Below are positions 33,866-45,660 of a DNA stretch of 64,000 nucleotides, one piece after another. The notes beneath the pieces were generated by a model that ran no database searches, was not told where the DNA came from, and was given only the letters and a program-made list of their open reading frames with translations. Origin of the DNA: Agrypnia vestita (lineage: Eukaryota; Arthropoda; Insecta; Trichoptera; Phryganeidae); NCBI GenBank assembly GCA_016648135.1, contig JADDOH010002323.1:124001-188000 (forward strand). Direction: 5' to 3'. The position numbers and the translations under genes were made by a program. Position 1 is the stretch's first letter, and every line of letters begins with the position of its first letter.

Positions 33866-34595
33866 GTTTCAGTATTTTGAGATATTGAATTTCTTCTTGC
33901 AATTATAATTACACGTAAGTACATAATTTCAGATCTTTCACAAGCCCAGTAAAATGATTTTTTTTACTGGACCTGTGAGATTGTTAATGTTAATTTTTTG
34001 ACTAACTCACCTTTTGAAGAAACGAGAAGTAAGTAAGTAGGCACCATAATAACTCTTATCACAAGACTGCGTTAGAAAACTTTGTTTATTGTCTCATCAC
34101 CTTTTCCTTATTTGTCTTTTAATCTTTGCCGGTATCGGGATCGATACCAGGCACCTACAAAACCTTTTACAACAACGGCGCGCACCTAAAATATTGTCGG
34201 CCCATAAATGATATCTTAATTATTAAACAGAAAATTCGTTGGAGCCGCGAAAACTCCCAAATTCTGGCGTCACTTGCACGCCTTACACTGTCTAAATTTT
34301 CTAGGCAGCTCGCAATTTTATTTCCATCATGAGCTATGGAGTTTGCTTTGAAGTATCCATTTTACTCTCAAATAACGTCGGCATATTATTTTTTCCATAT
34401 TTTCTAATTGTACAATAAGAAATAAATTGAATGTCGATGTGATCGAATGAAATTGATGTCGAGAGATCAAATAAACGGTTTGACAATTTTCGTAAAATTT
34501 TAGAGAACACGTTCTCTTGACTTTTTTTATTCACTTAAAATCAATTTTTAAGCGTTTTTCTCGAAATATAAGAGAATATGACATTTTTATTAGCA
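33866..34595. other. Stretch without recognised feature
   Basis: Short open frames without motif at 34,126-34,332 and minus 34,334-34,534. Confidence 0.4.
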
Positions 34596-34640
34596 AAAGT
34601 CCAAATTATACCTCGGGCAAAGCCGGGTAGTCACGCTATA
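34596..34640 (+). mobile_element. Possible degraded Helitron-like 3' end
   Basis: CTCGGGCAAAGCCGGGTA forms a short GC hairpin followed by GTCACGCTAT, reminiscent of the hairpin-plus-CTAG end of Helitrons, but the CTAG is changed to CTAT. One end only. Confidence 0.3.
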
Positions 34641-35711
34641 ATCAAAATACATCATTCTCTTTTACTCATAACAATGTCCCTCACTAAGTCTACCAGAAAA
34701 TAATGAGGTATAAAAAGCAGAAAATGCGTATTTCTCTATATAACAATGTCCGTCACTAACACTCCTACGCTACGCTAGATGACGCTGTTCTCACAGTCTC
34801 AACTCGCGGCCAAAATATATAGCAGAAATACGTATTTTTTAATTAGTTATAGTATTATAACTTATAATTCATTTATGTAAAAAAACTTGTCAATATTGGA
34901 CAACGGAAAAAAACTTCAACAAACGAAGAACATGCAAGTGCTTAAAAGTGGTCAGTGGGGATGCCAAACTTGAAATCCTGGTCCAAATGAATTTTTCACT
35001 CAATTTAAATACTGAAAGTTCGTAGGTTAATGTAGAAGACTTACGGTGCTCTCATACTAAGGGGTTTACACCACCCCTTCCTGCTATTAATTATTTATTA
35101 GCTTGTATTTTTTTACAATAATTTGTTATTTTGCTCATAGAAGTTCAAACTCACAACTCGTTCAACAATTCTAAAAATTGCCAGAGTTATGGCAAATGAA
35201 GAAGTAGCGTGATAGGTTCATTTTTAAACGAATGAGTTTCTTTTACGTTTTTATCGAAACTCCCCTTTTCAGGCGATTGGAGATGATATCTCAAAAATTA
35301 CCAAACCGATATTATTCAAATTTTGCACAGATCTTACTAATAATATTATCTACGATGTAACCTACGCTTCGGCTTGATAAAATGCGGCGTTTGCTTATTA
35401 TGAATTTATAACTTTTTTTTTTTAGGAAAAAAAATTTAATTTATTTTCAAACTGATTTCATTTGTATAAAAGATATCTATTAATTTTTTTTTACGCTACA
35501 TCATTTGACAAATAAATAATTAATTTTTTAATTTTTATCAAACCCTAGCTCAAAAGCTGAGCATGCCAGGGAGAAATTCTGAAATTTGAAAATAGTTTGT
35601 TAATGAAAAATATTAACCAAAATATGCCTTAAACAATGATAGTAAAAATACTTTTTTATGTGCAACAGTTGAATTTGAATGTATTATTTATTTAGTCATA
35701 AGACAAGTCAT
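34641..35711. other. Stretch with small dispersed repeats
   Basis: ATAACAATGTCCSTCACTAA occurs twice (about 34,668 and 34,741). GACGCTGTTCTCACAGTCTC near 34,783 matches 10.96 kb. No coding motif. Confidence 0.4.
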
Positions 35712-35890
35712 ATATTACTCTCTCATCATCACTCTTGGCTCTACAACCCCTGGTGGGTCTTGGCCTCCACAAGAGTCTTCCTCCACTCACCTCGGTTTAG
35801 TGCCAGCTCTCTCCAGTTCAGAAGCTCAAAGGCAGATATCTCTTTGAGGACGTTGTCGCTCCATCTTAATTTTGGCCTTGGAAGACGTAA
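35712..35890 (-). pseudogene. 3' end of an RTE-like LINE
   Basis: On the minus strand: RLPRPKLRWSDNVLKEISAF, L-N-W-R-E-L-A-L-N-R-G-E-W-R and LVEAKTHQGL before a stop, followed by TGATGATGAGA. This corresponds to the C-terminal R-P-K-L-R-W...W-R...EEAK.H.G-L block and the short-repeat tail of the element type at 14,591-14,895. The catalytic part is absent. Confidence 0.7.
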
Positions 35891-35914
35891 ATACATAGTA
35901 CGAAAAGAATACAA

Positions 35915-36290
35915 AAATTATATAAAATGTTACATGTCTCCCACGATTATAGGACGATAAGACAATGACAATAAAGATTAATTTAAAATACATAAATAAA
36001 AATCAGTAATAATAAGGAGGAAAAATAAAAGTAAACAGTAATGATTCGTAATGCGTATAATATGTATTATATAAAATGTTATATGTCTCCCACGATTATA
36101 GGACGACACAGATAAAACAATGATAATAAAGATTAATTTAAATACATAAATAAAAATCAGTGACAATAAGGAGGAAAAGTGAAAGTAAAAAGTAAATGAT
36201 TCGCAATGCGTATAATGTATATAATGCAATTTGTCAGGGATAGCATAGTTTGCAATATCTGCCTCACCATACGACGATAACCTTCACATT
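35915..36290 (-). mobile_element. LINE 3' UTR (copy C) with tandem duplication
   Basis: ATGTCTCCCACGATTATAGG and the end TATCTGCCTCACCATACGAC correspond, in order, to the 3' UTR and the end of the coding region in the LINE copies at 28.2-28.9 kb and 48.5-49.0 kb. Inside, about 150 bp (35,920-36,068) are repeated directly at 36,069-36,222 with small differences. Coding sequence is otherwise missing. Confidence 0.65.
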
Positions 36291-36429
36291 TTGTGATGCC
36301 TCAAGGTGGTGTTCCCCTTTAAGGGAACATTGGTAATATTGTCACTATTATTTATAAGTTAATTGAGCTAGAGTATGCTGTTAACACACACGGTAATTAT
36401 ACCAATAATCGTGGTGAATTCAACACGTT

Positions 36430-36728
36430 GCCTGGGAGTGAAATATGAGAGTGGCCGTAACAGCGCGGACAAATAGCGACTGTTTCCCTTTGTTCCCTAA
36501 TATGAGCGGACAATGGACAATGCGAAGTTTCCCCAAACACTGGAGCCGAGCGGCCAACCCTCGACCCCGGCCGGGGCTGCAGCGGAGAGACAGCCAGCTT
36601 CCGCTTCTCCCTCACCACCGGATGTGCACAAAGAACAGCCTCGGTTTCGTTTAGCCGCGCAAAATGTACCTCCGGCTATTTTATCTACATTTAATCGTAA
36701 ACAACAACCAGGGTCTACGGCTCTTTAA
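36430..36728. other. GC-rich island with short plus-strand frame
   Basis: GC- and CpG-rich block. A plus-strand frame from ATG at 36,513 runs 71 codons and is rich in proline, alanine and serine; another frame overlaps it and the minus strand is open too, so composition may explain them. It could be an exon or promoter. No family recognised. Confidence 0.3.
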
Positions 36729-36894
36729 CACTAGATTCATAATGATTTTAGAAATATATCGATAAAAACTCAATAAGAAATTAATCAAGTCAAGACTAGC
36801 CGTACACCCGTGAAAAACACGGAACATCATTTAAATAATATTTAATTATACGTAACAAAAAGCCTATCAAAAATCGAACGCAGGAGGCGCACAT

Positions 36895-37112
36895 TAATGG
36901 TTGGTGTCTTAGCCAAGTCGTGTGTAGTGTATATGTTTTGACGGGCCATGGATAATGTTGTCTATTCGCCGCGCTGCCGCTGAGGTTCGAGCGTTCGAGG
37001 TTCGAGTCTCTCTCCGGCTGTATAATTTCGTTTTTTAGCCGTGAATTCCAGGAAGTTACCGACTTACAGGACAGACAGACAATGAAATTGTTAATTTGAC
37101 AACCACATCTAT
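36895..37112 (+). mobile_element. tRNA-derived SINE, probable copy
   Basis: GAGCGTTCGAGGTTCGAGTC contains a good tRNA B box. The body TATAATTTCGTTTTTTAGCC and a tail with AATTTGAC resemble the copies at 27,330-27,440 and 52,868-53,060. The A box is near 36,920 but degraded. Confidence 0.5.
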
Positions 37113-37484
37113 CTTAGAATACTAACTTAGAATGTTGTATATATGGTACATATTTATATATACAAACTTCACTTTATTTAATAAAAACTGATGGTGTCGC
37201 TTTCTATGGTAGGATTTGTCATTCCCATGAAATAATATTAATAAATATAACTTTATTCCAGAATATATAGAAGTCGCCGCTGGTAATGAGACTTTTATTT
37301 TTTTAAATTAAAGTGTGGATAAATATTTTTTAAATATTTTTGTATATATGAAATTCATCCGAAATATTTAATGTATTCTCTAGAAACATTGTTTTTATTT
37401 AGAGGCTTTGTAAAAGAACGGCTTTCTTACTTACATGGCTGGCTTACAATGGTTGAAACAAAACTTTCGCCGCACAAACTTCTT

Positions 37485-37673
37485 TTAACTAAATCTGTAC
37501 CTCGGGTATGGACCGATAGGATTGAGTATAATTGACCCAGAAGAAGCACTTACACCTAGTTACGACATAGAACTACCAGAATTAAAATTATTAAGTGCTG
37601 CCGGATCACAGATCGAGATCATTCTGGCCACCGGGAAATGGTTGAGTTCGAAGATTTCGGTTGCCGCACCATA
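37485..37673 (+). other. Open frame without ATG, unknown
   Basis: A 62-codon stop-free stretch reads YGPIGLSIIDPEEALTPSYD, IELPELKLLSAAGSQIEII and LATGKWLSSKIS before TAA. The composition looks more protein-like than the neighbouring AT-rich frames. I do not recognise a family. It may be an exon or a transposon fragment, or chance. Confidence 0.2.
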
Positions 37674-39281
37674 AAAGATTAAAATGTTTTATTTTTTTTG
37701 TAACTACTAGTTATAAATGTTATTTATTGATTATAAATGTTTAATATAATTTGTCTGTTTTATTGTTCTCTCGTTTACCTTGTTTCTTTTTAGTGATATC
37801 TGTTTCCGTGGAGAATTGCACTAATTATTCAATCATGCCGAAATAAAATCATTATTACTATAGTTAGAAATAAATATTGAGGTCTGGTTACTTTTGAAAG
37901 TAGATCAATATTTTTTCGAAATACATTCAACGTTCTGGGCGCGTCGGAAAATTTCTTTACGTTAAGTTACGCATTTTTATAAAAGCATTTAAATCAAAAT
38001 TTATTTAAAGATCCTTCAGTTCGAATTATGTAAATTATTTATGCCATTTTTCTACACATAATAAACATCCGGTACCCCGAAGTTTTTACGCCGCCCGCGC
38101 ACGATCTCTATTGTTTATAAATATTTTTAAATAAATCATATCTAACGACTGGTAGTCTATTTTGATTTCCTCTAGATCAAGGTTGATTGCTGCAGATGGT
38201 ATTGTAAATATTGATGCCATGTTTATTATCAATCGAAAGTGTTAACATGGTCAACAACATAGATCCGTTTGGTAATAGATCATAAATGTGTGAATATCAT
38301 AGAGTTTGTAAGTTGATGTTGAGTTGATATTCACCACAGACCATCACATGGAAAACAATATCCCTTTCTATACTAGTAATGTCATTTTATTCCATTTATA
38401 ATTGAATAGGTAGCTTCACATTTTTTGTAATATACATTATCTTAAATTTAAGAAATAAATAAAAGCATAAGAAAACAATGCGTAGGTTGAATAACTTCCG
38501 TAAATATTTAAATTACACAAATTCAAAGCCCACGCAAAAATGCTCCATTGATTTAAAACACGGTAGGTAATACCATCGTAAGAAAAAGTACTTAAATACA
38601 TACATAGGTACATCAAAAACCTAAATTCATTTATTTTGGACGTAACTAGGTAGTTTGAATGATAAATGAGCATGTCTAAACATTGAAATGTTTAAAAATA
38701 TCTAAAATTGTAGTTGGCGTGGCAGGCATTTCAAAAAATACGTGGGAAGGTATTTTGTGCTTGATTTTGTCCATGTGTTTTGTGTCAGTAAACTTATGTT
38801 GTGTTTGCTATTCTATATTAGAGCATTTATATGATAATAGAGACAAGAATTTATTCCTGAAGATGTATGGTTGAAAAATGGTTCTCTTGACAATTTTTTT
38901 TACGCTGAAAACTAATAATTGATTTCTTTTAAAGTCACGCTTTTTAAGTTACTAAACGAACATGCTTACGTTTGATGTAGTTTTTCAAGATTTGATAAGA
39001 TTTAATAATACGTAGATCCTAATGTCAATAATTTTGATATAAACCTATATATTATATTTAAAAAATATACTTCAGAACAAATTTGTTGCAATCATTTTGA
39101 TGTTATGAATACAGCAAATACCAGTGTTTTTTATCCATCGGTTAAGCATTTCAACTTGGTTATATGTAAAATCTCATAGCTAATATTTCCATTTCTAATT
39201 CCGAAAGAACACTTCGATAATAGTCCTTTCTGTAGCTCACTGGTTATCTTAATCTTGTGGATACTATCTGTTGTAAAAGTC
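37674..39281. other. AT-rich stretch without recognised feature
   Basis: Open frames at 38,437-38,874 have no motif and are AT-driven. Confidence 0.4.
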
Positions 39282-39352
39282 TTTGTATGGTCTTGTATGG
39301 TCTTTGTATGGTACCTTTTGTCTATTGTATGGTCTATGTATTTGTCTATTGT
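39282..39352. repeat. Short imperfect tandem repeats
   Basis: TTGTATGGTC-type units are repeated four to five times, followed by TTTGTCTATTGTA repeated twice. Probably replication slippage. Confidence 0.6.
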
Positions 39353-40803
39353 AAATGTTTATGTGCCTAAGGCGACCTTATGCTTATGGACTTGGCCAAT
39401 CATAGTTTTCAATTTTCGGCGGTAAAAGTTTTAATGTTCACCATTAATATTAGCGCGAATAAACGAGAAGATTTAAGTTTATTATCTGAGATTAACATTA
39501 CATTATGAAAGTTTTAAATGATTTTCATCACAATCTCAACTACCGTTTCGACTGAGATTTACGCAAGTTTCAAAGATTTAACCCATTTAAAAGAATAACA
39601 GTCGAATGGTCGCAATTTTTTTGTTCTTGAAAATTCGTAGTTTGGACTGTACGGCATTTAACTAGAATCTTTTCCTTATTAAATATATTATTATATATAA
39701 TAAGGATACAGTATAATTAATTTCCATGTTGGGATGTCTTGAAGAGAAATTTGAAAAAGATAAAGATTCGTAAAAATAAGTACGAACAAAAACAACAGAG
39801 AAATGTTATTTATGTAAGATGTTAAAGAGACATCTATATCCAATAGCAATTGAAACGCTGTCTACCTATTTTCTTCTTTGACCTCTCCTTTGTTCAACTG
39901 GGGTCGTCTACTCTTGGAATACTGCTTCAATCTGTTGTGTTCTGGTCACGTTCAAATCATTAAGATTTTGAGTGACTGTAGCTATCCACTTTGCTTTTGG
40001 TTTTCTCGATTTTCTTTCACCAGTCTCGATACTCATTTCATTTTCATTTATTGGGATTTAACCTTTTATTTAACTCTCTTTTTCTGCTGTTTGTAGCGAA
40101 ATTTTGTAATTGATTTTTCGCCAACTTTCCGACTAGCTAGAGGTCTAAAAATTTCAACATTTACGTAAAATGGATGATTATACATTATTATAGAAACGTC
40201 AGTCCATAACTGTTCATGCCGTAGCTTATAATTGAGTCTACCATACCGTATAGTAATATATAAACAATATCGTGTGCGTCTTAGAATGCAGTATTTTAAA
40301 TTAAGGAATTTAACAAGTCTAGTAGTATTCTTAGTTTCTTGTGTCTTCTTTATAATTTGTCCACTTGAAGTTTTTGTCTATTGTTAGTCCCAAATATACG
40401 TATTTATCTTTTCCAATTATAATTTAGAATATTATGCATGACAGGTGAACTAGCATTATTACGTATTTTTATTTTTTTACACAGGTACGAGTACATATGT
40501 ATTATTAACAGGTCGTTAATCCTTCACATTACAGAGCCCAAAAGTACAATGTAAAAACATTATTTTATTAATTATGATGATAATTTACAATACTTCGTAA
40601 GTTATTTTAAGGTTGAGATATTATAAACACCATAGATAATTAAGAATTATGTAATAAATTATCAAATTTATGAGATATAAATCATCGCATATACATAGAG
40701 CGTTTGGGTTCTATGTTCAAGGAAGTCTAACATATTATATGATACTCGACAATCTTTTATATTGTATTCTAATAAAATAAATGTATTAGAAATTAAATTC
40801 CAA
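39353..40803. other. AT-rich stretch without recognised feature
   Basis: No motif in the open frame at 39,878-40,096. Nothing else recognised. Confidence 0.4.
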
Positions 40804-41060
40804 TTAATGTACTGGTATTTTTGTGTGTGATGCAGTAGTCTTCACGTGGTCTTTCTCCCTTTGCATCACATGTCCATACCTTATTAGTCGGCCTTCTTTT
40901 ATTTTTTCAGAAATAAGGGCCATTCTAAAATGGCCACAGATATAATTATTTTTAATTTTATCCAATATTGGGACTCCACCAGCACATCTCTGCATGTTCA
41001 TTTCAGCTACTTGCGTCTTGTCCCACTTTCAGCCGTTGTTTTATAAACTTTTCCCTTTGT
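40804..41060 (-). pseudogene. LINE reverse transcriptase C-terminal fragment
   Basis: On the minus strand: KWDKTQVAEMNMQRCAGGV, LDKIKNNYICGHFRM, ISEKIKEGRLIRYGHVMQRE and KDHV. The order (A-E-M-x-M-x-R, L-D-K-I-x-N-x-Y-I-R-G, I-x-E-K-x-x-E-x-R-L-R-W-Y-G-H-V-x-R) is that of the C-terminal tail of an insect LINE. No polymerase motif is present. Different in detail from the fragments at 18.3 and 14.6 kb, so a separate family. Confidence 0.7.
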
Positions 41061-41511
41061 CTTCATTGGAATCCTATTAAAACACAAAGAGTCCAGACTA
41101 AGTCCTTATTCTAGAGCTATGCTGTGTTGATGCTATGTTCTTCTCTTTGTCGAGTTCTATGTGGCGTCTGCCTTCTTTCTTTTACTTATCTTTTCTTTTA
41201 CTTAAAATACATTTGCAATAAATAATACTGTTCGAAACATATTTTATAAATGACAATTTTGCAATATTTTTTGAGTATGTTAAAAATTTTAAGATCACAA
41301 GTACTGGAGCAGAATCATTATTAATTGAGATAAATCTTAGATGTCTCATAGAGACGAAGCTATTTATGTGGGAAAGTATGTATGGAAGTCTTTTTGGTGC
41401 CACAGGACTTACGACCCGTCATGAACCTGGCTTAAATGACCACTTTACATAAGGTAACGCTTACCGATTCCCCCTATAATCGAACGCACATCTATCAAAT
41501 TTGGAATGTTG
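41061..41511. other. Stretch without recognised feature
   Basis: Minus-strand frame 41,182-41,403 shows no motif. Confidence 0.4.
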
Positions 41512-41513
41512 TA

Positions 41514-41788
41514 TACAGGATGTCTCATAGCTAATAGCAAAAACTTTACAGGTGGATTGAATGAATTTTTCATAATCGTTATAAGTTACTGTAAAGATAA
41601 TTCAACTTTTTGCAAAAATAAGCCAGAAATATCGAGAAAAATCCTAACTTTGATATTGCATATCTCCATAACATTAAATAAATAAATAACTATTGATATC
41701 AGGTAATGGTTGCTTGAACATTTTCGACTCATGATCAAGGCAGAAATCCTCTGTTTATTTTTTGCTACTAGCTATGAGACGCCCTGTG
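41514..41788. mobile_element. MITE with TA target duplication, family D (single-arm form)
   Basis: Terminal repeats TACAGGATGTCTCATAGCTA and (inverse) CACAGGGCGTCTCATAGCTA flank 275 bp, with TA on both sides. The interior (for example TTTTCGACTCATGATCAAGG, and a block on recurring 'ataagttactgtaa') is shared with the palindromic element at 62,021-62,560. TA duplication and CAGGG ends fit the Tc1/mariner group. Confidence 0.8.
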
Positions 41789-41790
41789 TA

Positions 41791-44495
41791 TGTTTTTTAG
41801 CCACCTTGCTTTATTTTATTTTTTTATTCGCTTATTTTTTTATCTTTCGCCATCTATGGCGAGAGCGTAGTTGTTTTAGAGTTATGAGTGAGCGAGAAGG
41901 TTCCAATTTTAAATCCCGTATAAAAATGGCAACGATGAACTCTTCATATTGATAAATTATAATCGCACTTTTACCAATGCTGAAGTTGAGATTAGCGCAC
42001 TATTCGAACCGCACCTGAGGTCCGGAACTTTACATGCCACTTCAGATAGATTTCCCACGAGGACTTCAGTCCGCGCCCAGAGCGACAGCAATTTTTGTGA
42101 CGTAATATAATATTTTTTCTTTAAATGTATAAAAAGTTAATTAATGAACAATACAATTCGAAATTAACAGTTTCAATTTTATCTTTACCATTTTTTATAC
42201 TTTTCCAAAAAATGTTGATTGCTTAGAAATTTCACTCATAATCAGTGTTAAAATATAGCAATTTACAACGTTTCTCAAGCTAGGATTAAGCTAGTTTTTT
42301 GTTTCTTTGACTGCCAAGCTACGCGCAATTCTGCTTTCTGTTCCGCATGTCTGTTAAGCTTTTTCTACTGTAATAATGACACGGGATCGTGGCTGTGGGA
42401 CGCAAATGAAACACTAAAAACAATTAAAACTTTTATTTATTACACAAAGTCACTGGATACGAATTTAATCGGAGCACCGTTCTTAAATTCACACTTTATT
42501 TTTCTAGAATATTTCAAACATAATCTTCGCTGCACTCTTTGTTTTCCGCTTGGTCTTTTTACTCGATTTCGCACGTAAGTACTCACTCTCGCCGGATGTC
42601 TGTCGCTTATTTCTCTGGTCAACACGCACGGTTCGTTTTTATCAGTATAGTCGCAGAAATATCAGTAATAGCTAGCACAAGAATTAATCTTTTTGGAGAG
42701 GTGCAGCGAATGAAATTGATATATTAATTATAGTTTTAATAGACTAGAATAAAATAAAATGGCCCGTCACATATTTATAATTATCCATTGCTCCTAGAAT
42801 ATTCCACAATAGTTTAGTCAATTCCACATTCACAAAGAATGTTCGAAAGCCTTAGATTATGTGAACTTACTATTGTGTTGTGATAATAAATTACATTTTG
42901 CTAAGTTAAACTGCATTTTTTATTTAATCGCATCGATTATGATGCTTTAACAGCAACACATGCATAGATATGTACATCATTTGAGTAAATCCTGTTGGGA
43001 TATATTGGACGTATGACGTGTGATCTGTAAACGTTCCGAACATTTATGATAATAAATCATTCTTCACCACATGTTCACATAAACAAACGCAAATGGAAAC
43101 AAATACCACATTGCGTTAGAGCATATTTTATTCGAAAAAACTGTCTAAACAATAAAAATTGCAATTTCCTTCAACATAACATATCCTCATCTTAAAATAT
43201 TTTCTTAACATACTTATGACCGTATTATTTCACGCAAACAATTCTCAATTAAGCGATAGTCCGACCACTCCGAATTATTGAAATTTCTTCTTCTGCTTAT
43301 AATTAGGCCATCCGCCCTCATAGAACGATTTCTGCCATTTAATAAGTAATCATTGAAGTGTTACTAAAAATAAATATATTTTATCATATGCATATGAATG
43401 TCATTTTCGTACACAAATTTTGATACTATATCAGTCAGATTAGGAGAGCTAATAGAAAGTAGATGACACATATTGACCGGGTGTTGAAACTTAGCTTTGA
43501 CCAGCTCACTGCAAAAGAAATTGGAAAATGAATGGGGAATGGGCAGGCAAAAAATGCATGAGTGAGGTACCGAATCACACTCACACATCGAGTTGTCAAC
43601 TTGTTCAGCTTGAACAAATGTGCAGCCACCAGACAATGACCAATTCCCATTCTGGAGAATCATCAAAATAAAAGAAGAAAGCTATTGTATCTACCGTACG
43701 TTAATTGCTGAGGCACAACATTATCAATAATATCGTTAATGCAGTAGGTATTGGTTCGATATTGGCAAAGTCAAAGCTGACCGAAAATTGAAAGAAACGC
43801 TCCATCTTAGGTAAATATCCAACTGGTTAAAGTCCTGGTGTTCTATATAGCTTTGTATGAGTCGAAACTTGGAAAGGAAATAAATAAACTTGAGAAGGAA
43901 ATAACGAAACACCCTCGACTCCTTTGAGACGAACAATACTATGGACTGCGAGATGAACTATTGTTTCTATTCTTTCTATAGGTACTTTAAATAAAGGCAA
44001 CGGGGAAATACAGGGCAAAACATGCAGGGAAAGAATTCATTCGTAGCTTGGGCTAGAAAATATAGAGACAGCTCGGAAAATACGTAGCTAATTATTGGGA
44101 ATGTACGAGGACGAAAGGCGAGAGGTCAATATCCAGCGGGATAGACAGGTCGAGTCCGAGACATGACAGGAGCTTCGCTACACATCACACTAAACAAAGC
44201 GTAGCAATGGTGAAAACAAACCATTATTATAACTGATTACACAAAAACCGTTATTTGAGATTTGTATCTGATTTTATCGATGATTCGTAATTGAGATTTA
44301 ACTGTCTAGTACCGATGGCGTCCGTTGAATTCCGAAAAAATAATAATCGATATTTTGTAAAATAACGGTAAAATAACATCACTTAGTCATGAGCAAATCG
44401 ACTAAGAGAATGCTCCAACACTTATATCGTTATTTTTTCAATTGATCAAGCAACTTTGTTGATTGAAATTTAAAAAAATTGATTTTATTATTTGT
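41791..44495. other. AT-rich stretch without recognised feature
   Basis: Several short open frames (42,440-42,727; 43,364-44,018) without family motif and on conflicting strands. No repeats recognised. Confidence 0.4.
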
Positions 44496-44527
44496 ATGTA
44501 TTTACTTATATTTTTATTAATTACACC

Positions 44528-44559
44528 TACGTGTTTCGGAAAAACCTTTGCATCTTCAG
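44528..44559 (-). ncRNA. Hammerhead-like motif
   Basis: On the minus strand: CTGAAGA (matches CTGANGA), a 15-base segment with only weak pairing, then GAA, ACACGT and A. The central AC..GT could form the short third helix with A as cleavage-site base. Helix II is poor, so activity is doubtful. Found in an otherwise unassigned AT-rich stretch. Confidence 0.3.
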
Positions 44560-45009
44560 GGTGTTTTATAAATGTTAAAATATCAAAATGAGTAGTGTCT
44601 TTTGTTTTTTATATAAATATAATTATTATATATATATTATAATTTTTACTAATATCGTTATTGTACTGTTGATTCGAAAAGACATGGATTCCGATATCGT
44701 CAATATAGTTTTAATTCAAGAATAAAATGAAAACTATAAGACCCGCCCTGTTGTATATAACATGAAATCTCTGAAATATCTAAATGGGTCTCATTTCACT
44801 CTCGCGTTATATCCATAATCATGTTATATTACGTTCTGTTGAGTTGTAAGAATATTATTAACTACGCCGGATAAAGATGACTTTGAAATAAACCAGCGAG
44901 AAATCTCTTTTACAACATTTCAGCACTGTTTATATATACCGTATAACTACGCGGACGTCCTTCCCAATATTAGATAGAGTAAATTTTCTGTTCCCTAATA
45001 TCATTTCTT
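44560..45009. other. AT-rich stretch without recognised feature
   Basis: Nothing recognised. Confidence 0.4.
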
Positions 45010-45260
45010 TACACCTAACCACCCCCGACGAATCGTTCCCGCGAGGGCCGCCGTGACGTAGCGAGGTGGCGGGCGGGGGGCGGTGACGCCGGTCGGAGGG
45101 CGTCGAGGATCACTCGAGAGGCGCAAAGCGGGAGAGCGAGGGGCGTTCGTTAAGCTGAAATCTAAAGAATGGCCGCCACCACTCTATACGAGAGCGAGAA
45201 TTCGGGATATTAAGCTGATCCCTGCCGGAGTTTCGCAACGTTATCGATGAGGCACTTCAA
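45010..45260. other. GC-rich, CpG-rich island
   Basis: About 250 bases of GC-rich sequence (for example GGTGGCGGGCGGGGGGCGGT) in AT-rich DNA. An ATG at about 45,170 opens only 14 codons. Possibly a promoter or regulatory element of an unseen transcript. Confidence 0.35.
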
Positions 45261-45563
45261 TGTGAAAAATGTCGTGAAAATTGACCGATTAATATCGAAT
45301 GCGGAACATGTAGCTCGTAAAGATATTTTAATCGTCTAATATATTCAGGAACACCAAAATAATGTATTTTTCTTCTTCTGTTTCCTCGCTATTGAGGATC
45401 GTTGTGACCTGTTGATATCCTTGAGAATTTTCCTGCACCTTACTCTGCAGTCCGCGGTTCAGATTGCCGTTCCAATGGGATCCCAAAACAATTTAAAAGA
45501 TTTGTATAAAATAAAACTTTATATATAAAAAATATTATTATGTAACCGCCTGAGTTTGTTATT

Positions 45564-45660
45564 CAGTAGACTAGAACCTCGTTAATCTGAAATTCAACGG
45601 ACCCAAAAAACATTTCGTCTTACGCGGAACCCCGCTAATTCGATGTATGTATGTATAAAT
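45564..45660 (+). mobile_element. Possible Tigger/pogo-like end
   Basis: CAGTAGACTAGAACCTCGTT and AATCTGAAATTCAACGGACC, then GCGGAACCCCGCTAATTCG, resemble the ends of Tigger-type elements (CAGTAGA..CTCGATTAATC). No TA precedes it and no second end was found. Confidence 0.35.

Noticed and set aside
33559..33924. Overlapping long frames on both strands as proteins
   Set aside because: They are translations of a near-perfect palindrome; the same peptides appear wherever the repeat occurs.
39878..40096. 72-codon frame as a secreted or membrane peptide
   Set aside because: Hydrophobic, but with no signal-peptide layout or conservation that could be judged from the sequence.
43364..44018. Cluster of minus-strand frames of 60-100 codons
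   Set aside because: They overlap in several phases, have no family resemblance, and no splice pattern could be traced.
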